64,000 bases of DNA from Metridium senile (taxonomy: Eukaryota; Cnidaria; Anthozoa; Actiniaria; Metridiidae): contig OX459095.1 in assembly GCA_949775045.1 (NCBI GenBank), positions 19,582,311 to 19,646,310 of the forward strand. Reading direction: 5' to 3'. Made by a program: the position numbers and the translations under genes. Below, one piece after another: positions 45,623-57,481 of this stretch (the first letter of the stretch is position 1; each line of letters opens with the position of its first letter). Under the pieces are notes generated by a model. It was not told where the DNA came from. It saw nothing but the letters and a program-made list of their open reading frames with translations, and made no database searches.

Positions 45623-46710
45623 GTCAATTATAATGATCCAGTATTTCAGTGATATACAAATTTCACTTTGTAAAAAGGAGTACAAATCCAAAGTTCTACT
45701 GTTTCCAAGTATTTTTGCCACTAATTTCATTTTAATAAGATTTTTTTGGAAAATACTAATCTATGTAAATTACAATTTTGCGTGGGTGGAAAGGATTAAA
45801 TTCAAGTTAAAGAATATTTTTTAGAAGAACAAAATATTGGTTAACTATTGCTAGCGTAAATGTAATGCTCCTTATTAAAGATGAATATAGAAAAAAAAAC
45901 ACAATTAAATTGAATATTACAATTAAATCAGTCATAAAAACTAAGTCCATGTTATTGTTAGTGGTTAAATTTATACTACATTATTTTAGCTCGGTTTGTG
46001 GCAGGCTTGATATGCATTTTAGAGGTTTAGAAGTTGTTATTTTCTTGAGCTAGCGGGCTTATCCGCTCCGCAATATATCAATGAAATAAAGAAATTAGCA
46101 CTAGCCAATCAACAGCGTTGAATACATTTGGACTAATATCCGACCTGCCGATAACAAGATATACACAAACTAGCCAATCACAGCGCACGACGCTACTCGT
46201 AATAATAACAATCCACATTTAAATTACAAATTCAGCCTCGTGTAGCTAAACAAAGGGAATACAAAGCCGCAAAATCTAGCTTTTTCACGACATATCAGAT
46301 TAGGCAACATTTTGGGGCTTTCGTCGAAAGCCTTACAAACATTTATTTCCACTTTTGAGACTAAAACCTACAATATATTAGACGCCAAAACGAACAGAAG
46401 CAATATTACAATATTTTTTTCAACCTTATCGAATCGATTTACACATTTGTAATTACAGATTTTACATAAAAAAAAAACTGCAAACGACTTATTTTTTAAA
46501 ATATCACAAAAGAAAACAAATAGAAGTTATATAATTGAAAGGATTAAACCTAGAATCTCGCTACAGTGACCCTAAATAAGGGATATTACCTTTTTTAATA
46601 CACTATACTCGACTATAAACAATAATATATAGTTATTTTTTCAGTAATTTGAATGTTCTTTCAAAGAGGTCTAATAGTATTAGTATTTTTCAACTATTAA
46701 AGTTTTTGTC

Positions 46711-46716
46711 TTTATT
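46711..46716 (-). terminator. Putative poly(A) signal of the PKA regulatory subunit gene
   Basis: AATAAA on the minus strand, 56 bp after the TAA at 46772-46774. It would give a very short 3' UTR. Confidence 0.55.
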
Positions 46717-46771
46717 ATGGCTCTGGTAAAAAAATCAACCCCAAGCAGGTGTCTGGCAGTAATTTGCATGT

Positions 46772-47887
46772 TTACTTGTCGAGCCCGAGTTTTTTCCTCT
46801 GTTCCTCGTATTTTCCTGCATTTCTCTTCATAATTTCATGACACGGGCCAAGTAGTCGCTCAAAAGCATCCACAGTTAAGCGGGCACACTTGCACTTTCC
46901 CCTAGCGTGAACCGAAGCAGAGCGAGTCTGCTTCATGACCAAAGCGAGCTCACCGACATAAGCGCCGTGCGACAAGATGGAGATTTCCTTCTCGTTCTTG
47001 CCATCGCTTACGGTAATGCGAACTTTGCCATCTTCTATAAAATACATACAATCTGCTTCATCTTTCTCTCTAATGATACAGTCCCCATCTTCAAACACAT
47101 TTTGCTCCAAAGCGTCGGCGAGATTTTCGAGTTCTTCAGATTTTAGATTCTCCATGATATCGACTTTTTTTAGTAGGTTAATATATTTTTCGCGCTTCCT
47201 TAGAGCGGCGCCAGCCACGATCCTTCTAAATGTGGACTGATCGAGAGCCCAAACGATGCCATCGGTTTGAGCGACGATAGTGGCATTACGAGGGCAGTTA
47301 TAGAGCAAAGCAAGCTCACCAAAACTACCCGAATCTTTGTAGGTGAAGACCTTTTTCCTCGAGCCATCTGGCTGGTCGATCAATACACCGTAGTCGCCAG
47401 TGTCAACCGTATAGAAGTTGTCTCCTTCGTCTCCTTGTCTTATCAACATCTCGTCAGGCTTTACTCGCTTTTCAAACATGGCACCGAGAACCTCTTGTAA
47501 TTGTTCGCTATCGCATGCCTTAAACAGAACAATCTTCTTGGCCGCTTCGTTCAACCGTTTCAACTGCTCCTCGGTCTTTGGATAGTACACAGTTTTAGCA
47601 TCTTTGTTTGGATCTTTGTTTGGATCATAAACATCGGCTGAAACTGCTTGCCGGCGTCCTCTCGCTTTTGGCTTCGGTGCTTCACAACTAGGTAAGTCAT
47701 CTTGGACTTTAATTTCATTCTCTTTCTTGTTGGCTTTGGCCGCTTGGTTCTTGTTTCTTCGTTTAAACATGGTAAAATATTCAGCTGCAAACTCGACTAA
47801 ATCGTCAGGATTTTCCTGTATACATTTAACGACAAATTCCTCTAAAAGACTCGTTAATCCTGGTGGAATATTAAACTGAGTTGACAT
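46772..47887 (-). CDS. PRKAR2: cAMP-dependent protein kinase type II regulatory subunit
   Basis: Cytosolic cAMP sensor that inhibits the PKA catalytic subunit and docks to A-kinase anchors. The start is the ATG at 47885-47887 (A at -3), placing IPPGLTSLLEEFVV at the N-terminus as in RII proteins; 371 residues against about 400 in vertebrate RII, mainly from a shorter linker. Residues 1-44 are the RIIa dimerization/docking domain (DLVEFAAEYFT). The inhibitor site is RRQAVSADVYDP at 78-89, with Ala81 where RII proteins have the phosphorylated Ser. Two cyclic-nucleotide-binding domains follow: cassette A with SFGELALLYNCPRNATI (Arg200), cassette B with YVGELALVMKQTRSASV (Arg322; Val replaces Phe before GELAL). 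The C-terminal GPCHEIMKRN matches RII. The coding region has no intron. A 12-bp duplication encodes DPNKDPNK. Family assignment is firm; the paralogue name is not. Confidence 0.95.
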   Translation of the reverse strand: MSTQFNIPPGLTSLLEEFVVKCIQENPDDLVEFAAEYFTMFKRRNKNQAAKANKKENEIKVQDDLPSCEAPKPKARGRRQAVSADVYDPNKDPNKDAKTVYYPKTEEQLKRLNEAAKKIVLFKACDSEQLQEVLGAMFEKRVKPDEMLIRQGDEGDNFYTVDTGDYGVLIDQPDGSRKKVFTYKDSGSFGELALLYNCPRNATIVAQTDGIVWALDQSTFRRIVAGAALRKREKYINLLKKVDIMENLKSEELENLADALEQNVFEDGDCIIREKDEADCMYFIEDGKVRITVSDGKNEKEISILSHGAYVGELALVMKQTRSASVHARGKCKCARLTVDAFERLLGPCHEIMKRNAGKYEEQRKKLGLDK

Positions 47888-48250
47888 GCTCAGCAATCGA
47901 CATGAACGAACAGATTTCAAAAAACATGGCTTCTTGTTCAATGAAACTAAGCAACAAGGTTCTTCCCCAAACACAACAGTACTTTGAATGGCTAGCTGGG
48001 CTTGGTCTGTGTATTTTCACTTTCTTTGTTCACACAAGACAAGCGGTAATCAACTAAACCGTGGTTTTTCCTCTCTCAAGGCGGTTAACACCAAAGTCAA
48101 GGCCAAAATTTCGCTCGGTGTTCAAGTCAAATTCAGGAGTAAACTGCTCACAATGGACTGCTGTCGATGAGAAACCCTATGCCAAGCCTTCACATGAGAA
48201 CGGCTGTGAAAAGTGAACAATTTCACTTAGCAACTGCCAGTTGGGAGGGA

Positions 48251-48258
48251 TGACGTCA
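48251..48258. promoter_or_regulatory. CRE-like palindrome TGACGTCA
   Basis: A full cAMP-response element lies about 364 bp upstream of the PKA regulatory subunit ATG. In other animals CREB/ATF factors bind this word. A second chance copy sits in POFUT1 exon 7 (near 55651), so position is the only argument for function. Confidence 0.4.
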
Positions 48259-49772
48259 TTACACTCAGTTCAATCTGGCTAGCATTCACCATTAGCATAA
48301 ATCTCCAAGCTCCCCTTTGAATAATTGTCGTCTTGAATTCTAATTATGTTTTTCTTGCTGGTTAATGTACAAAACAATACGTTTCGCAACGGGTTTTTTT
48401 AAGAGAATGTTTTGGCGATGATGTGCTCAATCAAGCGAAAGGAATGTAATATTCTCAATTCGTTTAGACCTTTTGACTTGCACTCAAAAGCTAGTCGATG
48501 GTATAATATCAGGCTTTTTAAGTGCCTACATCAACAGTCGTTACTCCGTTGGATTATTTCTCTTGAATTCTTTTTAGGGAATTGTTGATTTTTTTCCCAC
48601 TAAAATAAGCTTTCTTCCAATGTTTGTTACTTGTGAATAAATGGATAGAAATTGACTTTACTATGAGGCATGCGAAGAATCTGTGAAATTTACTCATCGG
48701 ATGAATTATTTTTTTCTTCAGTAATCCAATTAGCGAGTTGCATGCAATCGGTACGCCAGTTCGATTAATCATGGCTTTTCTGTTGTTCGTTTAGCGGTTA
48801 AATAAAGTGTCTCTGAATGAAATATTTAAATTGTGGATCAGCAGCTATCACCAATAAAAGTCCATATGTGAATATTATTAAAATACCATGATATTAATAC
48901 GTGTATGTCCGATCAGTGTTCGCGGGTTTGTTTGATGGAATATGTCGCAGTCTTATAAACGAGCTCCGTTCCAAGTTATATAGACATTGGCGTTATAAAA
49001 TAATAATGTGCAGAATGATTAGTTTGAAAGCCCTTTCACAACACAACACAACATCGTTATCAGTTTTCATTTCTGACACGAATCTTCGACAGACCAATGG
49101 ACGCGGGTATTTTACCCTGCTCAGTTCAGAACAAAAGATTTCACTTTTTATACACAAAAATACGGTGGTAAATTGTCTTTTTTTGTTTAGAAAAGCGACC
49201 AGGAAATGTATTTTTAGAATAGTCTTTAGTGAACAGGATTTAATAAGGAATATTATGTTAATAAAGCAAATAAACTTTATTTGTTCCTGGCTCAGTAATC
49301 AAGCAATAAAAACAGATGAAATATACCAGTAAAAATACATTGTGTAGACTAAAAATCGAGTTAATATAAAATTGACACAAACTGGGGTCATAAATATTCA
49401 TAAAAGGTAAAAAAAAAAAAAATCCAAGTAAAATAGAGTCAAATCAAATCAGTGGTTATAACTAGTAAAAAAGGATAAATAAGCAGTTATAGAGTAGACG
49501 TACTAAATCCGTGAAACAAATATTACTAATTACTGCTGAAATGTGTTGACGAGACAATAGAGAACAAAGGAATTAGCATAATTTAGCACCTATTTTGTAC
49601 TGTTTACGTTTCATGGATTAAGTGCGTTTACTCTACCAATATAAAACGACTATAATATAACAGATAAATAAATAAAATCAACTCAGAGCAAATATATTTA
49701 ATTCTATTGGTATTTATTTACAATCTTAGTTTAACCTTCTTGCCTGAACTAGTATATATATATCATGCCTGT

Positions 49773-49990
49773 CTACCACTTTCATCATCTCTAGACAAAG
49801 ACTGGTTTTCTTCTGTGTCTTCACGGCTGTACACCTGTTTAAACATAACTAAGTCAGACTTACTAGCATATGATGATGTCATAGACAAGGGTACATCATC
49901 CCATCAGATGGCCCCTGTGCATTGTGGGTATCTTCATGACAGATCAGGGGGACATGGGAACTACACGTACCCACATCCCTGATTGCATGC
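49773..49990 (-). pseudogene. Possible C-terminal exon or broken exon of an unknown gene
   Basis: Two overlapping minus-strand frames both look protein-like. One reads HPYDELHAIRDVGTCSSHVP and continues to a TGA. The other starts within it, passes DVPLSMTSSYASKSDLVMFK, then VYSREDTEENQSLSRDDESG, and stops at a TGA. The hydrophilic Ser/Glu/Asp-rich ending resembles a membrane-protein tail. A frameshift between the two frames, or an intron with acceptor TTTAAACAG before VYSRED, would explain it. I do not recognise the family. Confidence 0.3.
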
Positions 49991-50032
49991 AACTCATCAT
50001 ATGGGTGGTGGTGTGAACAATCAAGCTATGGT

Positions 50033-50182
50033 GGTACCTCTATTAAGTGGTCACCCATTAAGCAGTCACCCTTACTAGGCAGCCACAATAAAAAGTCTCA
50101 AATCTATTGCTATACCTATTTTATACCTCTATTAAGTGGCCACTTTGGAAAGTCCCGAGGGTGACCACTTAATAGAGGTACT
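50033..50182. mobile_element. MITE with GGTACCTCTATTAAG ends
   Basis: GGTACCTCTATTAAGTGGTCA and GACCACTTAATAGAGGTAC bound about 150 bp; second copy of the family at 28512-28672. Confidence 0.85.
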
Positions 50183-51078
50183 ACTGCATAGTGATCAACT
50201 ATTGCTCATAGCCGACTAACAACATGAATTTCACATGTTCTGAGGTTACCGGCAAAGCTTTTCACTAATATACGTCTTATTTGCTTTTAACTTCAAGAGT
50301 GCTTTGATGCCCCTCTCTCCAGAGTCAATGATGAAAAGTCAACTCCAACCTTCTTGCAAAATTCATTTGGATCGAGACGCACATAACATTAATGTGGTTG
50401 TTTATGATGTTTTCATTCAAAACATTTCCTAACTTTGTCAAAATTGTTACTTATGAACCTGGAATTTTTGTTATTATATAGATGTGTATCAAATCTTGGG
50501 CCTAGCCCCTCGACCCTGTAAAACCTAATGTGGAATTTCAACAATAAAACCTCATACTTACTCTCTGTTACTGGCTCCCCAGCAAGGCTATATCTGGCCT
50601 TAGATAGGTCATCCATACATTACAGCTACTTTCACAATGAAATACTAAATTGTAAAATATAAAAAAAATAAAATGTTAAAACTTCAAAGCATAACAATAA
50701 TGTAAGCAATAATAGGTACAATCCACATTTGGCCTGCTCAGATTTAAAAAGCTCGTATTTTTAACATCACAAGTATTCAGACATGTTATGTTAGTTTTCA
50801 TCATAGCAGACAGTGGATGTTTTAATATTGTAAATGAAGTTAAGAGTAATCGGTAGCTTGAAGAGTGGCAATTACAAATAAGACTACAATTGATGTCCAT
50901 TTTTCATAAACCCTAGTGAAACAGAGCACCATGAATACTCAGGCTAAACATATCACAAACCATCAAATTTACAAACGCTAAAGCAAGGAGAGAATAACCT
51001 TTGGTACCCGGAGTACCATTTTTACTGCTACTTTTTTTAACATGATAGTGCAAGGTGATGTACACCGACACAATAGAT

Positions 51079-51238
51079 GTCTTTACTTTCCTTGTTTGTT
51101 TACCCATTTCAGATCATATGATGCTACTCTTGGGAGTTGATTCTTTCACATTTAATGATATAATACATTCATCATAAAAGAACATTTTTCAAGAGAATGT
51201 CACGTGGTCTGAAATGGGCAATTTGCATACAGAGGTAA
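51079..51238. mobile_element. MITE with CCCATTTCAGA-CACGTG arms, second copy
   Basis: TTTCCTTGTTTGTTTACCCA at the left end and GCATACAGAGGTAAAG at the right match 21388-21541 in reverse orientation. The remainder of 50190-52740 is AT-rich with no gene I can support. Confidence 0.8.
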
Positions 51239-52744
51239 AGAGGTCTATTAAGAATGAAAATTTAAAATGTGCTAATTATACTGATTTTTAATTGTAATGA
51301 ACACAACCCATGACATAAAGAATTGAATTTCTTATTGTTACAGATATAACATTGGTTGTTAATGTTGATTTTATGACTGAAAAAAATAATAACCAAAATG
51401 TCAAACAAAAACACCCCCACATACCATTTCTATTCACAAACACAGCTGGTCAATGAAAGAGCTGTCACTAATGATATTTCATTGTGATTTATTTTCACTA
51501 GAACTTCACAACACCTACTGCAAAGAGCAAACAGGATACCTAAGGAGAATTGAAATAAGAAGAATTGTTTATAACTATTTATATTACTCTAATAAACACC
51601 ACAAAGTAATTCTCAATGGTATCATTATTTGACATGGAAAGCAAACAGAAAATGTAATCAACAATGACATGAATTAAATACCAGTATGTGAATGGATACA
51701 TTATCAATGAAATAATGAATAAACATAAAAGGAAATTCTTGCCTAAAATTTGTTACTCTCCTTCATAGTTTTAGAGTTGAACAACTCCAATACCAAAATA
51801 AATAAAAACTTACTAAATGAAGATAAAATTAAATGCTACCATAAAGCTCTCTCTCCATCTCTCATAGGCCTTTTGGGCCTGTTGTTCAAAGCACTAAACC
51901 TAGGTCCAGAGTTAATTAACACAGAACAATGTGCTCAGATTGTTATTTCTCTTCACACGCTAACATCAGGTGAAGAAATTCAAATTATTTTTTTTATTCA
52001 TCAATGCACATTGTTTTGAATTATACTTAACAAAATATTACTTTCATGTTTGGGCAATCTAGCACCAAATCGAAACATCATTTAGGATTGGTTTTAAAAA
52101 CAAGTGTCCTAAATTTTTCGACTGGTGCTGTATTATGTTGTAGCAAAAAGGTTGACCAAGTTGGAAACTTAGTCCAAAAGTCTATCATGCCAGCAAACAG
52201 TACTTACCTTCCTTAACTGTACAATTCACATATTGGTAATGCTATGGTCTAGCCATTACAGTCTGTAATGTATATTCCAAACTGCTTTAATTTAGAATGC
52301 ATGACATGTAGAAACTGGAAAAACAAGAATAAAGCAATGAAAATAATACTGTCATACTTTATCACTATAAAAAAGAGGGAAAATATTCATGCCTTTAAAA
52401 AAGTATCTCTGCCCCTGCAAATCATACTCATACTTTGAACTTGGTATAGTTTAATTGTCCCAGCTAAAATACTTGGAAAATGACAACAGCAAAGTTGGCC
52501 AAGCTGGTCAGAATACCACTACAAGCTTCCACACACATTCCTTCAGAAGAACGAAAGTTTATGTTATTCATCATTCCAGCTTGAAACAACTAAACCCTAC
52601 TCAGTAGGGGGTGGGGGGTGGGGTGCATGTCACCTTGATCCATTAATTTTCTCCCTTGCTACCTATATGTGAAATAACTATTTCCCTAAAATGTTTTATT
52701 TTTTTGGTCCCATAATCCCCCCCTAAAAAAAGATTGTTTTGCTG

Positions 52745-52990
52745 TATTCAGAAATGGGTGGCCTCGCAGTGAAACTGCTGGCCATTGTGAAATTGGTCTG
52801 ATTCCTGACTTGGGCGACAAGAGTTTATTTTATGTATTGTTCTCTCTCTGATGCCGTAAGGGTTTTTCTCCAGTTTTCCTCCTCCCATGTGCATTGAGTA
52901 TAGTATGATTTGAATATAGTATGTGTGTGATAGTTGAAGGGGGCACACCTTAAAATGTGATTTTGTTTCCCTTTGTGTCCTCATGGCAAT
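52745..52990 (+). mobile_element. tRNA-derived SINE (family A), diverged copy
   Basis: GGGTGGCCTCGCAGTGAAACTG and TCTGATTCCTGACTTGGGCG correspond to the head of 14588-14906. It keeps TTTTATGTATTGTTCTCTCTC in the body and ends in diverged SINE sequence. Confidence 0.65.
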
Positions 52991-53411
52991 TGCCTGAAAA
53001 ATGTTTAATATTTTTGTTCCTTGAAAAGATTTTGAAAAGGATCGCTGCTTTCTGAAAGTAAATGCTTATTTTCACTTGTTCACTAAAATCACTGGGGGAG
53101 GTTCACAGCTTTGATGCAAACAAACCAACAAATATCCTTCTCTACCAAGTCATTGAAGTTTGGACTTTGATTTAGCAATATCTCCCTCATTCATGTCGGT
53201 TTTTCCCTATATTCAGACTGAGATTTTTCAATTAACTCTTTACAAGCACGATATAACTATGTTTTTCAGACACAGTACATCTTCTTACAACACACAGTAG
53301 ACCACGAGGTATTATATAAAGCAAGCACTTCCACATCAAAATTTTCGATAAATTTAGGCGCCTATAAACTTAAATATCAATGAAATCAGTTTAATATAAA
53401 ACAATTTACCT

Positions 53412-53823
53412 TATAAGAGAGTTTCTTGAAGAAAGTACCCTGTAAATAAGCAAAAAAATCCGCTTTTTTAAGTGTATTGCAAAAGAGAAAATGGCGGGCC
53501 CACGTGTAGTAGGTTTCACCATCAGCGACTTAAATAAGTAGTCATTCTGTATTCAATACAGTCAACCTTAGCATTATTTTGTCATCACTTGGTCAAATGA
53601 ATCTTGTTTCGTTATTCAAGAAGTGTAAAAGCAATAACAAGCATCTTTAAATGAGCAAAATCTGCTTACCTCCATCCAGAGTTTCCACCCCAACGCCGGT
53701 CGCTTGCAGGAATGCACGTGTGAAGATAAGACCAGAATGCATTGCAAACGTACACAGGAAACCACAGGTAGCCCAAGCGGTTTCATGATCCGAACCTTTT
53801 CTTGGGATGGTATGTTTGTTCAT
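53412..53823 (-). CDS. Possible small two-exon membrane protein, unknown family
   Basis: The first exon would run from the ATG at 53823 to a good GTAAGC donor after 53670. It contains one hydrophobic stretch (ATCGFLCTFAMHSGLIFTRA) and ends VETLDGG. An acceptor TTATTTACAG at 53440 continues the frame as YFLQETLL and stops with TAA just before another donor-like GTAAAT. A different phase of the first exon is also open. About 60 residues. I do not recognise it, and it may be chance. Confidence 0.28.
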
Positions 53824-53977
53824 TCTTTGGTGAGAGAGTTTGAGTAAACTTGCACTCCCTCCAAAAATACGCTCTTGAAACAAGGAAAATTTGACTACCT
53901 ATTTTTGGGTTTCCTGTGTATATAGATTATTTTAGTAGATAAACAGAGACGATATAAGCGCCATCCCCCGGTGGGGT

Positions 53978-54262
53978 TCGGCCCTTTGTCCAAGTGGTAG
54001 GGGTGATTGGCGTACCTTTTAGGGTTGAAATTATTTCCTGTGCGTACTTTTCAGGGTCCTTTTAGGGTTCTGGCTTAAAAGCAGTTATGTAACATGAATC
54101 CTTTAAGGGCCATTTTTACTCTGCTTTGTTGCTTAAAGTAAGCTTGGCTGAAATCAGCAAGGTCTTAACAGTTATTTTAATCTGTGCGTACCTTTTAGGG
54201 GTCGTTTTTTCAAAACCTCCACCGATCACCCCTACCACTTGGACAAAGGGAGTACCCTCGGG
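53978..54262. mobile_element. MITE with CCTTTGTCCAAGTGGTAGG arms
   Basis: The left arm CCCTTTGTCCAAGTGGTAGG and the right arm CCTACCACTTGGACAAAGGG are exact complements; the inner part repeats GCGTACCTTTTAGGG three times. From 54265 to 55510 there is nothing else I can support. Confidence 0.85.
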
Positions 54263-55514
54263 GGTCATCCAGAGGATCAGAATAATTATAATTTGGGCTC
54301 AATGATCAACCAGCTTAAATGGTGTTTTGTTTATTCTGTCTTCAAGAGGACAGGAGAGGACAGAAATAGACAAATTTGCTGACAGGGTAGAATACAACAT
54401 ACATTTTCGAGGTAGACTGCGAGCAGCCCTACTATTCCCTCTGGAATCAGAAAATGTTAACTTTAATTAAACGAGCGAGCGGGATTGGGAGGAGGGGAGA
54501 GGAAATGTACTTTTCCTATCCCATCGCTCCTACCCCTTTTCGCCCCCAATCCCCACTTGTCCATGTTTTATGTAAATGCTCATTTTTCTCTCATTTTTCT
54601 CAGAATCTGGAGGGAAAAGAAGGGACTGTTCGCAGTCTATTTCGAGTGGGAAGGAGCTGCAAAAGAGGGTCTGTTTTCTCAGGCTACATATATACTGACA
54701 AATATTACATGGTGATTTTGAACACACAAAAAGACATTGATTATTACAACTATGACAAGCTTTCAGTTATTAAAGTTAAATATAATCATTTATTTGTTAT
54801 ATTACCTCAAAGTTAATTTCTCTTACAGTTTTTTTTATATTAAATTTGATATGGGCTTTTCAGATAGACTGATTGCTGTCATGCAGTCCTGTACACTCTT
54901 GTTACAGTGCATATCGAAAAACCATTGGCACCCAGAAATATTTTAAACAACTCTAACTACAAAAGGTTTATCATACTACACATCAGTCAAACTTCTTGCA
55001 GTGATATACCGGTAGTTGTTTCTGAGTTGTTCAACGAACAATAAACGATTTCTAAAATATTTCTGGGAGTCCAAGTTTTGTTTTATTTGCACTGTAAACA
55101 TTTTTTTGAGAAAAAAAATGGCAAATATTTACTACCTAACTGACATAATCAATTTAACCCCTTTTAATATAAACTCTTTTCTAATTTAAATTTAAAACAT
55201 TCTACAACTCTCATCTATCCTAGAATCAACATTGAATATTCTGTTACAATTTAGTAAGACTCAATGGCCTTTTCTTGATTTGTTCTTGACATGGTTAGAA
55301 ATTTACAGGTTTTGTAGTGAAAACGCTAATACCATGAAATAAAAACAAAATAGTTACCACTAGCTAATAGTTTCTATTTATTTTCACTATGATAATCACA
55401 CAACCAGAAACAAAAGATAAAGGAAACAATACCTAATCACAATTACTTTACTTGTCTTTGATAGTGACTAATAGTTACTAAATAGGTCAAATTATTACAC
55501 AGAAACACTTTGCC

Positions 55515-55520
55515 TTTATT
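55515..55520 (-). terminator. Putative poly(A) signal of POFUT1
   Basis: AATAAA on the minus strand about 110 bp after the POFUT1 stop codon. Confidence 0.5.
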
Positions 55521-55629
55521 TCAAGGAAAAAGTGTTTTCACACATAAAAGCCAAGACTTCTTATGTATAGATATAATCTTAACTATACATGAAAACATTA
55601 AATTTCTAACTAGTATGTAAATGTGCATT

Positions 55630-57386
55630 TTAATTGAAACCCCAGAATGATGACGTCAACCCATGAACATCTCTTTCTCGTTTGATATGTGCTGTAAATG
55701 AAGATACACAGTTGCCTATAAAGTGATCAGCTTTAGCTAGGATTATTAAGTCTAGTTGAGGAAGATGAGGATTCCCATGGGCAACTGTAACCTGTGAATA
55801 CACAAATAGACAATCAACTTAAACCTTGAGCTTAGCCCCTGGATGAAAGCAATGAAGAAGTAAAGCAGAGTGGTCAGTGCATCAATTTGAACTGATCTAG
55901 GGTTTGATTTGTGCCATAGTGCAATATTATTGTGCTGTGTCATAATTTGGGCAAGGTGTTCTTTCGACAGTCTCTCTAATAAACTAGAATAAGAGTCTAT
56001 AAGAGGGTACCAACAATATTGCTAATTTGACGTTGGTAGAGGCTTTCAACCCTACCATATATACTACCATATGAGAAATGAAAGGATAATAAAAAGAAAG
56101 AAAGCCTATGTTTAATATATTCCCAAGCTTTTGGCCAAATTGGCCATGTTTGATGTATTGTATGATTGATGATGGCTGAAAGCTTGACAATAAATTTGTA
56201 AATTTAATATAGTCGAAGTTCTTTTCACTATGAATTCAACTGCTGTACAAGAACATAATCAATTTAATATTACCTATATAGGAAGTTGTACCAACAAAAA
56301 GAAAAACAGTAATTATGAAGTTAAAAATTTAAAATGATTAAGCATAATTACAAATCAAGTACCTTGAGATCTGAAAGACCTTTCTTCAGTTCAGACAACA
56401 TTGGCTTAGCATCAGTTGCTACATACACAGAATTTGCTTTTGTCTTGAGAATAACATCTCTAGTTCTGCGAATAATTTCATTTTTAGAAGGATAGCAAAG
56501 TTCTTTGGTTACAGAATTATAGAAGGAATATCCAAGGCACTGTGGTGAAGCCATGAAGTTGTGCATTCCCTCAACATTCTCACAAGCATTTTCCTGGTGG
56601 GGAGAAAAAGGATAGTTCTTTATATAGTTCTTTTGGTTAAATTAGGTGTGGAGAAAAAAGGATAGTTCTTTATATGATATGATATGATATGATATAATGG
56701 TAGCTAGTCACCTTAGACGTGAACCCCGCACCTCGGCACAGTAGTCTGCTACTCTACCAATTGAGCTAACCGGTTAGCTCATAGATTTTTTGGTTAAATT
56801 ATTTTGAACAGCCAGGGTTTGTGGAACTAACAGGTGCTTTTTATTTTTGGTATGGATATCTGCATTCATGAACTGATACCCATGCATATAGGCAAACAGA
56901 TTACAGCAATTTGGAGTCAGTGTTTGGGGGTATAATTGTAGGTACTAGTACATGAATATTTTCAAAAATTTAGTTACTTGCAATGGGTAGCTTAAGAAAT
57001 TAATATATGGTATTTGTTTACTATCCTACTAATTTAATCTAAGTTAGCAGTCCAACTCTTGCTCTGCAAACCCACAATAATGCCTCTTGACTTTACCCAA
57101 GAAACAATATCATTGTTTCAAAGTTAATTTTGTTTTGTTTTATTGTTTATCACAATAATTATTATAAAGATTTACCTACCCAGTCTATTCCATTACGTAG
57201 ATGTATTCCAACATAACTCCCTTCAGGTAATACTTTATTTCTAAGTTCCTCTGCTTGTGTAGTAAGTTTAGTTGACCATTCAAGGTACTGATGTAATTGC
57301 CTGTTAGGCTCTGTAACTGGGTAAGGTGCTGGAGCGCCTTTAAATGCTAGTACTGGATGGAGAGATGGTGGAAATCTGACGAGGTA

Positions 57387-57481
<95 letters not shown>

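Noticed and set aside
47888..47974. N-terminal extension of the PKA regulatory subunit
   Set aside because: The open frame continues upstream but begins with GTG; the ATG at 47887 gives the standard RII N-terminus and has a good context.
48901..49332. 143-codon plus-strand frame upstream of the PKA gene
   Set aside because: Starts with GTG, AT-rich, no motif that I recognise and no splice or promoter context; kept out for lack of support.
53490..53538. Short plus-strand frame MAGPRVVGFTISDLNK
   Set aside because: Only 16 codons and no supporting context; it could be the start of an upstream ORF but this cannot be shown.
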